64,000 nt of DNA from JANMJD01 sp963847945. Its GTDB lineage: Bacteria > Actinomycetota > Acidimicrobiia > Acidimicrobiales > Ilumatobacteraceae. The notes under the pieces are model-generated. The model was given only the letters and a program-made list of their open reading frames with translations, ran no database searches and was not told where the DNA came from. This document shows positions 42,401-49,955 of this stretch, in pieces (positions within the stretch are counted from its first letter, which is position 1; every line of letters begins with the position of its first letter). The position numbers and the translations under genes were made by a program. Where the stretch lies: positions 186,001-250,000 of the forward strand of contig CAWKBX010000017.1 of NCBI GenBank assembly GCA_963847945.1. Reading direction: 5' to 3'.

Positions 42401-42994
42401 GGCGCGGCCATCCACGGGGGACGATCGCGACGGGCATTGGAGACCACCGAGGCGGTCTTGGCCGAGACCGATGCCCGAGGCGGCATCAGCGACTACGAGG
42501 CGCGGGCCGTGCGGGCATTGGCCTTCGCGATGGAGGGCGACCTCGAAAGTGCCCGGATCGTGTCGGACGCAGCCATCGAACAGCAGCCGTCGGCGGCCCT
42601 CGGTCGAGCGGTCGCGGCGTTGATCGCGTCGCTCGATGGTCGCCCGACCGAGGCGATCGAGCATGCTGCATTCGTGCCCAACTTTCACGCGGCGACCTAC
42701 CTCGACCGGGTCTACGCCGACCTGGCCGCGGCGAGCGCCTATCGGCAACTCGGCCAGGAGGCCGAGGCCCGAGAGGCGCTCAATGCCGCATCGAGCGCCG
42801 TTGCCGCGACCGGTGATGCGGTGACCCGCACGATCATCGATGTCGCCCAGACGCGTTTCGGATTTGCCGGCAACGCCCGCCATCCGAGCCGCGCCGACGC
42901 CAGTATCGGCATGTGGGACGGACTGGTCGGTGCGCTGGCTACCCCGGGAATCATCGCCCCGGCCGGCTCGGTCGCGGGTGGCGGTCGATCATGA
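39497..42994 (+). CDS. Zinc-ribbon / class III nucleotidyl cyclase / AAA ATPase / TPR regulator
   Basis: 1,165 residues. Zinc ribbon at the N-terminus (CTSC and CPTC); class III cyclase domain (about 30-190) with metal-binding Asp in VTVLFADVVGYT and GDGIVALFGAP and the VVNSAARL helix; then a P-loop ATPase (GEGGVGKSRL, about residue 255; Walker B-like VMVAITDIHWAD) and a long helical TPR-like half (about 600-1100). This is the multi-domain adenylate/guanylate cyclase-ATPase regulator common in actinobacteria and proteobacteria. It may make a cyclic nucleotide and act as a STAND-like signalling switch. TACGAT at 39482-39487 may be its -10; a TTG codon precedes the chosen ATG. The stop overlaps the next start (ATGA). 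Confidence 0.88.
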   Translation: MSCTSCGNPLPAGARFCPTCGSSVIPARSEERRVVTVLFADVVGYTALAEFRDPEQVKRIIDSCFERLVHDVTSFGGTVDKILGDGIVALFGAPIAHEDDAERAVRAALRMQETVRGYRIGPDGPLRMRIGVNTGEVLVGALRAGGDYTAMGDVVNSAARLQAHAPPGRVLVGDPTYALSSESIGYEAFGEIDVKGREQGIVAWLAESPIAPPGGHRRRVDVPFVGRDAELGLIAQGLDMAIGRGRALLVAVEGEGGVGKSRLVEEIASRATDAHHAMVIVGACAPYGQSSVWSPLASALTSFLHLDVSATPDEIRAKVTRRSAQLLDRPAEDDEVQRISEAFLHLLGHQSVLDAMDPARLNDEVLRAIVTGLQAAVKHAPVMVAITDIHWADPTMLALFGQMLAKLASLPVVLLTTSRPDVDTIWPPASGGYSMVRMRLEPLDRVASSELAKSILGDIADDHIVSRLFEHSGGNPLFLEELATLLADRESGAATIDLPDSLRALIAARLDRLPGAQRLMLDNAAVLGSSGVWSHLVRFGEGLGTPAEPAALEALAEAGLLAVDGRRWHFRSESVRDVAYQTLTKASRALRHLGVARAMQDATSRTGAEEEIAHHYASAAELVKEVGHVDGVPRDVIARAVSHLAEAAERAVDQMYARTGYRLASRGLDVLDGIEQPDVVAARRRLLIVRSEALTDLRELDRARSDLEALVAEAAADFDVRVEGAAHRLLAEVARLEGRFVDSRREFADSIAIWRSINDDGELARALRGRGFLEVFGGSPRQAEPFLAEADELYERLGDRGGHAWVEQHRAWMSFLAGDHVTAERQILAAADTMAELDDQGGLGWAFGLLAYVRFFAGRRDEAAELAARVRSEAEARGDDWAAGMMQALQAALTLWDGRTAEALQLSEAARVRFRRLGDRQGELQALAPGLRAMVALGRQSDARQLAEEVSAIAASFGQRVYSAMIEAGAAIHGGRSRRALETTEAVLAETDARGGISDYEARAVRALAFAMEGDLESARIVSDAAIEQQPSAALGRAVAALIASLDGRPTEAIEHAAFVPNFHAATYLDRVYADLAAASAYRQLGQEAEAREALNAASSAVAATGDAVTRTIIDVAQTRFGFAGNARHPSRADASIGMWDGLVGALATPGIIAPAGSVAGGGRS

Positions 42995-43389
42995 CGTGGC
43001 CGTCGGGCGAGGCAATGCGGCTCCGACCGGAGCTGGCCGACAAGGTGGCGACGATCACCGCCAAGTCCGCCGACCGCATGCCGGGTCGCTTGGAGCTGTT
43101 GTTCTCGACGCGGGTCGCTCAGCTACGTGGCCTCCCCGTGCCCGCCGACGCGCAGGTCGCCGCCGAGGTCAGCGGGTGGCCCTCGGCTCCCACGATCACG
43201 CCGGCCGAGCGGTTGGCGATCGACCTGCTCGAGCGGTTTCTACTCGACATTCGCAGCGTCGACGACATGACGTTCGCGGCGTTGAAACAGCACTACGACG
43301 ACGATCAGGTCGCCGCCATCCTGTTCCGTCTGGCGTTGCTCGACGGGTTCTCGAAGTTCAACCTGGTGTTCCCCGGAGGTGGTGCCTAA
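42991..43389 (+). CDS. Carboxymuconolactone decarboxylase-like protein without CxxC
   Basis: 132 residues starting MTWPSGEAMRLRPELADKV, overlapping the cyclase stop by 4 nt. The second half (ITPAERLAIDLLERFLLDIRSVDD, then DDDQVAAILFRLALLDGFSKFNLVF) has the helical pattern of the CMD/AhpD fold, especially the closing helix shared with the following gene (LFHGFSKLLIAVG there, LLDGFSKFNLVF here). The CxxC is absent, so it is not expected to reduce peroxides alone; it may pair with the next protein. The ribosome binding site for the next gene (GGAGGT) lies in its last codons. Confidence 0.75.
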   Translation: MTWPSGEAMRLRPELADKVATITAKSADRMPGRLELLFSTRVAQLRGLPVPADAQVAAEVSGWPSAPTITPAERLAIDLLERFLLDIRSVDDMTFAALKQHYDDDQVAAILFRLALLDGFSKFNLVFPGGGA

Positions 43390-43882
43390 GTGGCCACGAG
43401 CAAGTCATCAGTGAAGTCCGCCATGCCCCCTGATCTGGCGGTCGATTTCGCCGATCTCTACGGCACGATGTGGAGCCACGGGATCGTCGACCACTCGACA
43501 AAAGAGGTTGCCCGGCTGCGCAATGCCCGGATCACCGACTGCGGCTATTGACGCAACGTGCGCTTCGCGGTCCGCGAGGCAAGAGGGATTGACCGAGGAA
43601 CTGGTCGGCGAGATCACCGACGGCTACGCCGATTCGACGTTGCCCGATCGTCACAAGGCCACCCTGGCGTTCGCCGACGCGTTCCTCGATGCTGCCGGCC
43701 CGCCGTCGGACGAGGTGCAGGCGATGATCGCCGCCTCGCTGAGCCCCGCGGAGCTGGTAGAGGTCGGTATCGGTCTGGCGCTGTTCCATGGCTTCAGCAA
43801 GCTGCTGATCGCCGTCGGCGCCGAGCCTGCCGAGATGCCAACGACGATTCTGCCAACTCCTGATGTGGCACCGGCGGCATAG
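43390..43882 (+). CDS. CMD/AhpD-like protein with in-frame TGA in the CxxC motif (candidate selenoprotein; one frameshift)
   Basis: The GTG at 43390 directly follows the previous stop. The product reads to residue 53 (TKEVARLRNARITDCGY), where TGA (43549-43551) stands at the second Cys of the family's DCGYCRNVRF motif. Reading continues RNVRFAV in frame; then one extra base (between 43570 and 43583) shifts it to EGLTEELVGEITDGYADS through IAVGAEPAEMPTT to the stop at 43882. A perfect 8-bp hairpin with loop GTC (43562-43580) begins 10 nt after the TGA, as expected of a bacterial SECIS. CMD-domain and AhpD-like selenoproteins are known families. The nearby indel means sequencing error must be excluded before accepting Sec. 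Confidence 0.7.
43562..43580 (+). promoter_or_regulatory. Possible bacterial SECIS hairpin
   Basis: GCTTCGCG, loop GTC, CGCGAGGC: 8 pairs including one T-G wobble, inside the coding sequence and 10 nt after an in-frame TGA. The loop starts with G and lies 18 nt past the TGA, within the spacing known for bacterial SECIS elements. A high-GC genome makes chance hairpins common. Confidence 0.4.
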
Positions 43883-43905
43883 CTTCGCCCCTCGTACTTG
43901 AACCA

Positions 43906-43921
43906 CGGGCAGATGAGCCCG
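43906..43921 (+). terminator. Short hairpin between convergent genes
   Basis: CGGGC, six bases, GCCCG, between the convergent CMD-like and peroxiredoxin stops. It is only 5 bp long with no T-run, so it is at best a weak bidirectional terminator. Confidence 0.25.
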
Positions 43922-43927
43922 GGAGAT

Positions 43928-44563
43928 CTACTTGTTGGGCTGCGGGAGCACCCGGAGGTACGGCTTGACGGTGGTCCAGCCGCCGGGGAACAGCTTCTCG
44001 GCTTCTTCGTTGGTGACCGCTGAACCGATGATCACATCGTCGCCGTCGCGCCAGTTGACCGGTGTGGCGACCTTGTAGCCGGCGGTGAGCTGCAACGAGT
44101 CGATGACCCGCAGGATCTCGTCGAAGTTGCGGCCGGTCGACGCGGGGTAGGTGATCGTCAGCTTGACCTTCTTATCGGGCCCGACGACGAACACGGAACG
44201 CACCGTCATGGTGTCGTTGGCGTTGGGGTGGATCATGTCGTAGAGGTTCGCGACGTTACGGTCGGAGTCGCCGATCATCGGGAAGTTGACCGGGGTGCCC
44301 TGGGTCTCTCCGATGTCGGATTCCCACTTCTCATGGGACTCGACCGAGTCGACCGACAGGCCGATGACCTTGACGTTGCGCTTGTCGAATTCCGGCTTGA
44401 TCTTGGCGACGTAGCCCAACTCGGTGGTGCACACCGGGGTGAAGTCTTTCGGGTGGCTGAACAGCACACCCCACGAGTCGCCCAGCCACTCATGGAAGTT
44501 GATCGAGCCCTGAGTGGTGTCGGCGGTGAAGTCGGGGGCGATGTCCCCGAGGCGGATGGCCAT
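43928..44563 (-). CDS. 1-Cys peroxiredoxin (Prx6/AhpC-TSA family)
   Basis: 211 residues with the Prx6 layout: thioredoxin fold with the peroxidatic Cys45 in HPKDFTPVCTTELG, the Arg-containing GDSDRNVANLYDM segment, and the C-terminal 1-cysPrx domain (PVNWRDGDDVIIGSAVTNEEA, GGWTTVKPYLR). No resolving Cys is seen. It reduces H2O2 and alkyl hydroperoxides in the cytoplasm. The ATG at 44563 is preceded by GAGGAG. It is convergent with the AhpD-like gene pair, so two peroxide-linked families lie side by side, although on separate transcripts. Confidence 0.94.
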   Translation of the reverse strand: MAIRLGDIAPDFTADTTQGSINFHEWLGDSWGVLFSHPKDFTPVCTTELGYVAKIKPEFDKRNVKVIGLSVDSVESHEKWESDIGETQGTPVNFPMIGDSDRNVANLYDMIHPNANDTMTVRSVFVVGPDKKVKLTITYPASTGRNFDEILRVIDSLQLTAGYKVATPVNWRDGDDVIIGSAVTNEEAEKLFPGGWTTVKPYLRVLPQPNK

Positions 44564-44712
44564 GATGCCTGCTCCTCGTGCGAGTTGGTGGCGGATACTG
44601 CCGAGAGTCTGCCGCCTATCTCATCGAATTCCGATCATTCTTGTCAAGATTCAATGTGTGTCGTGTGACGCTCCGACGGGCGAGGTGGGCCGGGCCGATC
44701 CTGTTGACTCGC

Positions 44713-44718
44713 TACAAT
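44713..44718 (+). promoter_or_regulatory. -10 box (TACAAT) of a leaderless gene
   Basis: TACAAT lies 7 nt before the ATG at 44726 and close to the TATAAT consensus. A TTGACT sequence sits only a few bases upstream, too close to be its -35. Confidence 0.5.
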
Positions 44719-44725
44719 CCGCGAG

Positions 44726-45265
44726 ATGACCGAAGCCACGTCATCAGCGGGTGCCGATCCCGATTCCGCCGCCACGCCCGCCGCCACGCCCGCCGCCACG
44801 GACGCCGAAGAACTGCACCGTGCCCAGGCGATCACCGCCAACAATTCGGTGTGGGAACTGCTCGACACGGCAGACCGCACGGCGGACGACGATGAAGACA
44901 TGGTGCGGCGGGCGTACGCGGCGGCCTATCACTGGGCGCGGGCGGCCCGACGTGGGCCGGAGAACGAGGCTCGCGCATCGTGGTTGTTGTCGCGGGTCCA
45001 CGTCGTGCTCGGCCGTGGTGAACCGGCGCTGGACCATGCCCGACGGTGTGCGGCGGCGTGCAGGGCCGGAGCACTCGGCGATTTCGACCTCGCCTATGCC
45101 CATGAGTCCTTTGCCCGAGCGCTGGCCTGTCTCGGTCGGCTCGACGAGGCGACGCAGTCGTTGACGGCGGCCCGCGCCGTGCCGATCGCCGACCCCGAGG
45201 ACCGAGCGATGGTCGAAGCTGATCTGGCGGCCGAGCCGTGGTTCGGGTTGGTACTCGACGGGTAG
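44726..45265 (+). CDS. Hypothetical helical (TPR-like) protein
   Basis: 179 residues. After a low-complexity Ala/Thr/Pro start (about 1-28), it is all helical, with Ala-rich pairs such as AYAAAYHWARAARR, ASWLLSRVHVVLGRGEPALDHARRCAA and AYAHESFARALACLGRLDEA that look like two to three TPR hairpins. No catalytic motif. I do not recognise a named family; a role as scaffold or chaperone would be a guess. Its TAG stop forms part of the likely -10 box of the next gene 10 nt downstream. Confidence 0.75.
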   Translation: MTEATSSAGADPDSAATPAATPAATDAEELHRAQAITANNSVWELLDTADRTADDDEDMVRRAYAAAYHWARAARRGPENEARASWLLSRVHVVLGRGEPALDHARRCAAACRAGALGDFDLAYAHESFARALACLGRLDEATQSLTAARAVPIADPEDRAMVEADLAAEPWFGLVLDG

Positions 45266-45268
45266 GGT
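45263..45268 (+). promoter_or_regulatory. -10 box (TAGGGT) that contains the upstream stop codon
   Basis: TAGGGT lies 7 nt before the ATG at 45276. Its first three bases are the stop codon of the preceding gene, so the next gene may have its own leaderless transcript. Confidence 0.4.
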
Positions 45269-45275
45269 CTCGACC

Positions 45276-45650
45276 ATGAGCATTGCTGTCGACCTCGACA
45301 AACTTGCCGCGGCCGTCGATGGGTTCGGTTTCGCCTACCTGCTCACCGTGTCCGACGATCAGCGAGCCCATGCCGTGGCGGCGACGCCGGAATGGGTCCA
45401 CGGGGACCTGGTGATGGATGTCGGCCGCCGAAGCGCGAACAATGCCGCGGCCCGGTCGAACATTTCGCTGATCTGGCCACCGGTCGAGGCCGGGGGCTAC
45501 AGCCTGATCGTTGACGGTGATGCGTCGGTGGTCGGCTCGACGGTGACGTTCACCCCGGAGCGGGCGGTGCTCCACCGGCCCGCGCCGGCCCCGGTTTCGT
45601 CGGGCGCGGTCGCCGATGGCGCGTGCGGTTCGGACTGCCAGCCGGTCTAG
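45276..45650 (+). CDS. Small pyridoxamine 5'-phosphate oxidase-like (split-barrel) protein
   Basis: 124 residues with the pattern of a short flavin-binding split barrel: FGFAYLLTVSDDQRAHAVAATPEWVHGDLVMDVG, then ARSNISLIWPPVEAGGYSLIVDGDASVVGSTVTFTPERAVLHRP. This resembles PPOX-class proteins in which strand pairs hold FMN or F420, but the signature residues are weak. The C-terminus ends CGSDCQPV, a possible metal- or redox-active pair. It starts 10 nt after the previous stop and is convergent with the glycoside hydrolase gene 27 nt away. Function beyond the fold is not clear. Confidence 0.65.
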   Translation: MSIAVDLDKLAAAVDGFGFAYLLTVSDDQRAHAVAATPEWVHGDLVMDVGRRSANNAAARSNISLIWPPVEAGGYSLIVDGDASVVGSTVTFTPERAVLHRPAPAPVSSGAVADGACGSDCQPV

Positions 45651-45677
45651 GTCGGGATTCTGGGGGGAGTCGAGCAG

Positions 45678-47422
45678 CTAGGGCTGAACGGGTGGCACCG
45701 ACTCGGTTGGGGCCGCGGGGTCGACGGGCACTCCTGTAGTCGGATCGGCCGGGGGGCTCGCCGAGGGAATCCCACCGCCGTGGTAGCGGGATTTCGGGTT
45801 CCAGACCAGGAACCCGGGCGAGCCCGATGCCTTGGTCGCGTCGATCTGCGCGGCAACGTCGAACTCGTTGTACTCGTAACGCCCGGCCGGAAAGTCCTGA
45901 ATCCACGGGACGACCGCTGCTCCGCTGCCGGCGGCCACGGCGTGCCAGTCGACGAGCGAGCGCTCGACGATTGCATAGGGGTCTTTCCATGGCTTGGGGA
46001 CGCCATACTCGCCGTCTCCCCACAGCGCCGGGTAGATCATCGGAGCGACGTAGTCGACCAGCGGGCCGAGCAGGCGAACGTCTTGCGCCGTGGGTTCGGG
46101 GCGAGTGGCAGCGACACCGAAGAGCGAGAGCCCGAGCATCGTGCCGGACGGCTCGAGGGCCGCGGCCGAACGCTCGACAAACCGGGCCAGGGCGACCTCG
46201 GGGGTCGTCGTCATGCCGGGGAACTGCATCCGAGTAAGTTCGCCCTCGGGGCGGCGTACGTAGTCGTAGATGATCTCATCGAAGCCGAGATTGACGGCCT
46301 CGAGGGCGAGATCGATGTTGTACTGCTGGACGACCGGATTGACGAAGTTGACGAACGCCGCGTCGCCATAGGTCTCGCTCGGCAGCGGCGTCGTCCCCGT
46401 CGAATCGAGCACGAGGTTTTGCGGTTGCCCGTTGGCCCATGACCATTTGGCCAGCGTGGGGTCGAGAAACAGACGACCCGGCCGATCACTCGCACATTGA
46501 GGTCGTGGAGAATCTTGATCGCCTCGGCGACGTCGTAGAAGTCCATCTTGGCCCCGATGGTCGTCGCCAGAGGGACGGCCGACGGGTAGCCGATGTCACC
46601 GACCTCGTCCTTGATGTCGAGTTGCACGGCGTTGACGCGTCCTTCTCGAATGAGGTTGAGGATGCCTTCGCGCCGCTCCAGGTCGGCCCACGCCGATTGA
46701 CCGACATGGACGGCGCTCGTCGCCGGATAGGCGGGCAGGGCCGGGGTGTCGGTGATCTCGATCGACTTGCGGGCCTCGTTGCCCGCCGCGTCGGTGACGA
46801 TGATTTCGGCGACCGAATCAGCCAAGGTCAGCTGCGTGCGGTAGGCCCCGGTGGCGACATCGAGCGGTTGACCGTTCAAGGTGCCCCTAACTGCGTCGGT
46901 GACCAGCCCGGCGACGACGGCGGGGCGAACGGAGGTGCCGCGCTGTACCTGGTTGGGGCCCGTGATCGACGGGGGAGTGGAGTCGACCGAGAAGGTGCGA
47001 GTTTCGGAGCGGCTGAGTGCACCTTCGGTGGCCGTAAGGGAGATGACCACCGTGTGCTCGCCGTCGGCGAGGGAGCCGAGTGGCAGCGTCGCCTGGCCGA
47101 GTGGCGATACCATCGAGACGCTGTTGCCGTCGACGGTTGCGGCGAGTGCCTCGGAACCGGGTCCGGACGCATTGATCGCCAACACCACCGCCGATGTCGC
47201 GGCCGCGTTGAGGATTGCGCCGTTGTCGATACCGCTGACCACCAGTGATGTCTCCGGCGGGGTGCGATCCTTGACCGCCTGGGTGGCCACGGCAGTGCTG
47301 GCGAGGACGACCGCCAGCCCCGCTCCCCCGATCAGGGCGCGACGCTTCCACGACGGTGCGGCACCAAGCGGAGGCTCGTCGCCCCCGTCGAACGCCGCCG
47401 AACCCATTTGGGCAGTGGCCAC
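45678..47422 (-). CDS. Membrane-anchored putative glycoside hydrolase, DUF4015 type (one frameshift)
   Basis: About 580 residues. One N-terminal membrane helix (ALIGGAGLAVVLASTAVA) anchors an outside domain with Ig-like features (TPPETSLVVSGIDNGAILN; TPPSITGPNQVQ), followed by the TIM-barrel DUF4015 region: RVNAVQLDIKDEVGDIGYPS, LNVRVIGRVV, then FDEIIYDYVRRPEGEL, VDYVAPMIYPALWG and a Pro-rich tail. Around 46470-46480 one base is missing: VIGRVVCF continues one frame over as LDPTLAKWSWANGQPQNLVLDSTG. Both sides are conserved. It probably acts on cell-wall or exopolysaccharide glycans. GTG start at 47422 with TAGGAT 6 nt upstream (47429-47434). Confidence 0.82.
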
Positions 47423-47428
47423 AACTGA

Positions 47429-47434
47429 ATCCTA
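47429..47434 (-). promoter_or_regulatory. -10 box (TAGGAT) of the leaderless glycoside hydrolase gene
   Basis: TAGGAT on the minus strand lies 6 nt before the GTG at 47422 and supports that start. Confidence 0.45.
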
Positions 47435-47572
47435 TTCAAGAAAGTGACGCTACGTAGCAACCGAACGCACCGTGACCACACAACCCCGGTCGCGATGGCT
47501 CCCGCCGATAGCGGCGATCGGCCAATCCGCGCACGGGAGATTCACCCGGCGAGTAACCTTCAGCAGCTATCC

Positions 47573-47645
47573 GCTCCCGTAGCTCAGGGGATAGAGCAAC
47601 GGTTTCCTAAACCGCAGGCCGCAGGTTCGATTCCTGCCGGGGGCG
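47573..47645 (+). tRNA. tRNA-Arg (anticodon CCT)
   Basis: A 73-nt cloverleaf: acceptor GCTCCCG pairs with CGGGGGC (one T-G), D arm GCTCAGGGGATAGAGC, anticodon loop TTCCTAA with CCT, T arm GCAGG-TTCGATT-CCTGC, discriminator G. The closing pair of the anticodon stem is A-C, a mismatch. CCA is not encoded. It reads AGG codons. tRNA-Arg genes are frequent integration sites, and the DNA downstream is accessory in character. Confidence 0.93.
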
Positions 47646-47657
47646 CCCTGCCCACAA

Positions 47658-47688
47658 GCTCTCACCAGGCATTCTACCTGGTGAGAGC
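47658..47688 (+). terminator. Strong hairpin 12 nt after tRNA-Arg
   Basis: GCTCTCACCAGG, loop CATTCTA, CCTGGTGAGAGC: a perfect 12-bp stem with 7-nt loop. It lacks a T-run but is well placed to end the tRNA transcript, as is common in actinobacteria. Confidence 0.6.
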
Positions 47689-48075
47689 CCTGGGGGCGAC
47701 TGACCACCATGTACCACGATGTACCACCATTTACCTCTGTGATTGGGGAGAGCGTGGGGAGAGATGGGGCAGACGGCTGCTGTCCCAACGGGAGGATTCG
47801 TCGGAGCTGACGCTTCGGCTTGATTCTTGGGCTCATCGGGATCGTCACCGCGTGCGGGACCGTGTCCCTGCTTCGGACGCGTCGGCTGCGCACGTTCAGG
47901 ATCTTGCGGGAGGGGAAACTCCGGTGACGGTAGGTGCCGGCCGTTGTTTCAGTTGCTCGAACCGAAGTTGATTCGATCACGCAGACGGGCTGAGCTATTT
48001 GCTATTGATCTGTACAACGAGACCTGACCCGCCCGGGCCATGTGATGCACACACGTGTCACCCGGCGCTACGGGA
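47689..48075 (+). other. Gene-free stretch downstream of tRNA-Arg
   Basis: About 390 bp with no coding frame that looks like protein. It has lower-complexity sequence near 47705-47765 (repeated accaccat/gtaccac words and gggagag words). It may be the scar of an element once inserted at the tRNA. I see no integrase and no second copy of the tRNA 3' end. Confidence 0.5.
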
Positions 48076-48343
48076 TCAGCGCGTGCTGCGGCGCGGACTT
48101 CGGGTGTTGCTTGAGTAATGGTCGGGCAAGGTCGCTGTGACGTTGGGTTCGCGCTGGTGGGTGTGGTGAAGTCTGCGAGAGCGCCGGATGACGGTGGCGA
48201 CGGTGAGCACGGTGAGTCCGGCGCCGGGGAAGATCCAGGGCGGGAAGATCAAGCTGAGGACGATGGCGGCGATGCCGACACCGTGGCCGACGGCGTGTTT
48301 GTACCACAGCCAGGCGGCGAGGAGCACCGCAAAACCCGATCAC
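48076..48343 (-). CDS. Small membrane protein (homopolymer frameshift near its start)
   Basis: From the GTG at 48343 the protein reads MIGF. If one T of the TTTT run at 48331-48334 is removed, it continues AVLLAAWLWYKHAVGHGVGIAAIVLSLIFPPWIFPGAGLTVLTVATVIRRSRR. This makes two or three membrane helices and a short polar tail. Without that change only the part from the GTG at 48327 is readable. No family recognised. It abuts a truncated P450, so the junction may be a deletion. Confidence 0.5.
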
Positions 48344-48992
48344 ATACCAGACTCAGCCGGTCGGCGCGTACCCGTGAACGGGCGGTGTGCGGGAAAGGGT
48401 GCGGGAGTTGTTTGGCGGCGGGTGCTTCGATGAATGCCTGGGCGCGTTGGAACAGGTCGCTGAATTCGGCGGTTCGACGGGCGAGACGTTCACCGAAGAA
48501 TGCGTGGAGCGTGATGCCGAGGATCAGGTCACGCCCGGCCGGATAGAGATCGACCGGCCGATCCGGGCGACGCCGGGCGGTGAGAAGTTGGTCAATGGCG
48601 GTGTCGGTTCGTTGCAGGATCATCGGGATCCAGCCGTTGAGGCGTGGGCGGGTAAAGGCTCGTTGAACGGCGCCGCGCCGTCGTTGATGATCGGCACCGT
48701 CGGACACGATCATCGAGTGTTTGCCGACAACGAAGCGGACACCGATCACGTTGAACTTGTGGTTCCAACGAAATGCGTCGGCTTTCATCGAGAACATCTC
48801 GTGGAGCAACGCGGGGCCACCGATGACCGCGAGGCGGACACCTGGATAGCCGAGACCACAGATCGGCCCGAACTCGGCCCGTAGGGCGTCGAGCGCCGGG
48901 GCGGGATCGTTGAACAGGCGTCGCAGGTATCGGGCGTTGGCCCGCCCGCTGGGTCCAGGAAGCGCCATGTCGGTAGTGGCAGGCAGGGTCAC
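48344..48992 (-). pseudogene. Cytochrome P450, N-terminal half only
   Basis: From the GTG at 48992, about 210 residues match the first half of a bacterial P450: ALPGPSGRANARYLRRLFNDPAPALDALRAEFGP, GMHS-like VVGKHSMIVSDGADHQRRRGAVQRAFTRPRL (helix C with the heme-propionate contacts) and LILGITLHAFFGE. The I-helix, ExxR and Cys heme loop are missing; homology stops around ARSRVRADRL and the sequence runs into a small membrane protein gene. A catalytically dead remnant, best explained by deletion of the 3' half. Confidence 0.8.
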
Positions 48993-49001
48993 GTGAACTG
49001 G

Positions 49002-49595
49002 CTAACTCGTGGTGTGGGCGGCACGGCGGGCGATGCCGATCGTCAGCCCAACAACGATCAATACAACGCTGGTGACGAGTGACAGCATCATCAGTGCCCA
49101 GCCGGCTCCGGGCAGTTCCTTGTCGTTATACGGTGGCACGTTGATCACCACGATCACCGTCGCTAGCAGTGCGACGCCAACGACCAGCAGGGTGCGCCAA
49201 CGATTCGTTGCGCCGATCCCGTTTCGCCCGGCCGGGCGGGCAGCTTTCCAGGCGAGGGTGGCCACGACCAGCGCAGCGACCGCGGCGAGCAGGAAGACGC
49301 CGACGACTGGCCCGGTGCCAGCGGCGAGCGCCAATACGACGGCTGCGACGGTGACGCCGCTCGCGATCATGTCGACGGTTTGGGGTGCGGGACGGTTCAT
49401 TCGGGCCTCCAAATGTTGGGAAGGGACAGTGACAACAAGATCTCGAAACGTCGACAACCACACCCGGCCAGCGCCCTCGTCGGCCAGTTGTTCGGTAAAC
49501 GCGGCGACCAGATCGTCGCCGTACTCGTCACGGAACGACCTCGGATACAGCGCTGAGAGGTGCCGGTAGGCGGCGATGCTCCGTTGTGTGCTCAT
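49002..49595 (-). CDS. PadR-associated membrane protein
   Basis: 197 residues. The N-terminal cytoplasmic part (AAYRHLSALYPRSFRDEYGDDLVAAFTEQLADEG, then RDLVVTVPSQHLEARM) is the motif seen in membrane proteins that are encoded next to PadR regulators (permease-prefix/HAAS-like). It is followed by four membrane helices between about residues 75 and 190. Its start overlaps the PadR stop by 4 nt, so the two are translated together. Such pairs often control a neighbouring transporter, but none is present here. Confidence 0.8.
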   Translation of the reverse strand: MSTQRSIAAYRHLSALYPRSFRDEYGDDLVAAFTEQLADEGAGRVWLSTFRDLVVTVPSQHLEARMNRPAPQTVDMIASGVTVAAVVLALAAGTGPVVGVFLLAAVAALVVATLAWKAARPAGRNGIGATNRWRTLLVVGVALLATVIVVINVPPYNDKELPGAGWALMMLSLVTSVVLIVVGLTIGIARRAAHTTS

Positions 49596-49942
49596 GCTGG
49601 CGCGCCGCTCACACCGGGGATCAGGCGGAACCGGTGCACGAGCGTGCGCAGCCGGTCCAGTTCGACACGAGCGACTCGCTCACCGCCCTGGGTGAGCCGG
49701 TAGTAGCGGCGGCGTTCGTTACCCGCACGGGCGGATTCGTCGGTGGTCTCGACGATCAGGTCATCAGCAAGCAGCCGGTTGAGTGTGCCGTACAGCGTGC
49801 CCGGACCCATGTGTACTGCACCTTGGCTTTGCTCGTCGACGAGACGCATCAACGCGTACCCGTGGTTCTCCCCGTCGAGCAGCGCGAGGAGCAGGTACAT
49901 CGATGCGGCCGGCATCGGTTTGTTCAGAGAACGACGAGGCAT
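49592..49942 (-). CDS. PadR-family transcriptional regulator
   Basis: 116 residues: winged helix with MYLLLALLDGENHGYALMRLVDE, MGPGTLYGTLNRLLADDLIVE and RRRYYRLTQGG, followed by a short dimerisation helix. PadR proteins are ligand-responsive repressors. The ATG at 49942 lies just downstream of a perfect TATCGA-GAT-TCGATA dyad and a TTGACT box, pointing to autoregulation of the two-gene operon. Confidence 0.92.
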   Translation of the reverse strand: MPRRSLNKPMPAASMYLLLALLDGENHGYALMRLVDEQSQGAVHMGPGTLYGTLNRLLADDLIVETTDESARAGNERRRYYRLTQGGERVARVELDRLRTLVHRFRLIPGVSGAPA

Positions 49943-49955
49943 ACTCGAAGTGTGA

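Noticed and set aside
47567..47980. A reverse-strand reading frame with APGRNRTCGLRFRKPLLYPLSYGSG at its end
   Set aside because: This is the well-known false protein read antisense through a tRNA-Arg gene; the rest has no conserved features.
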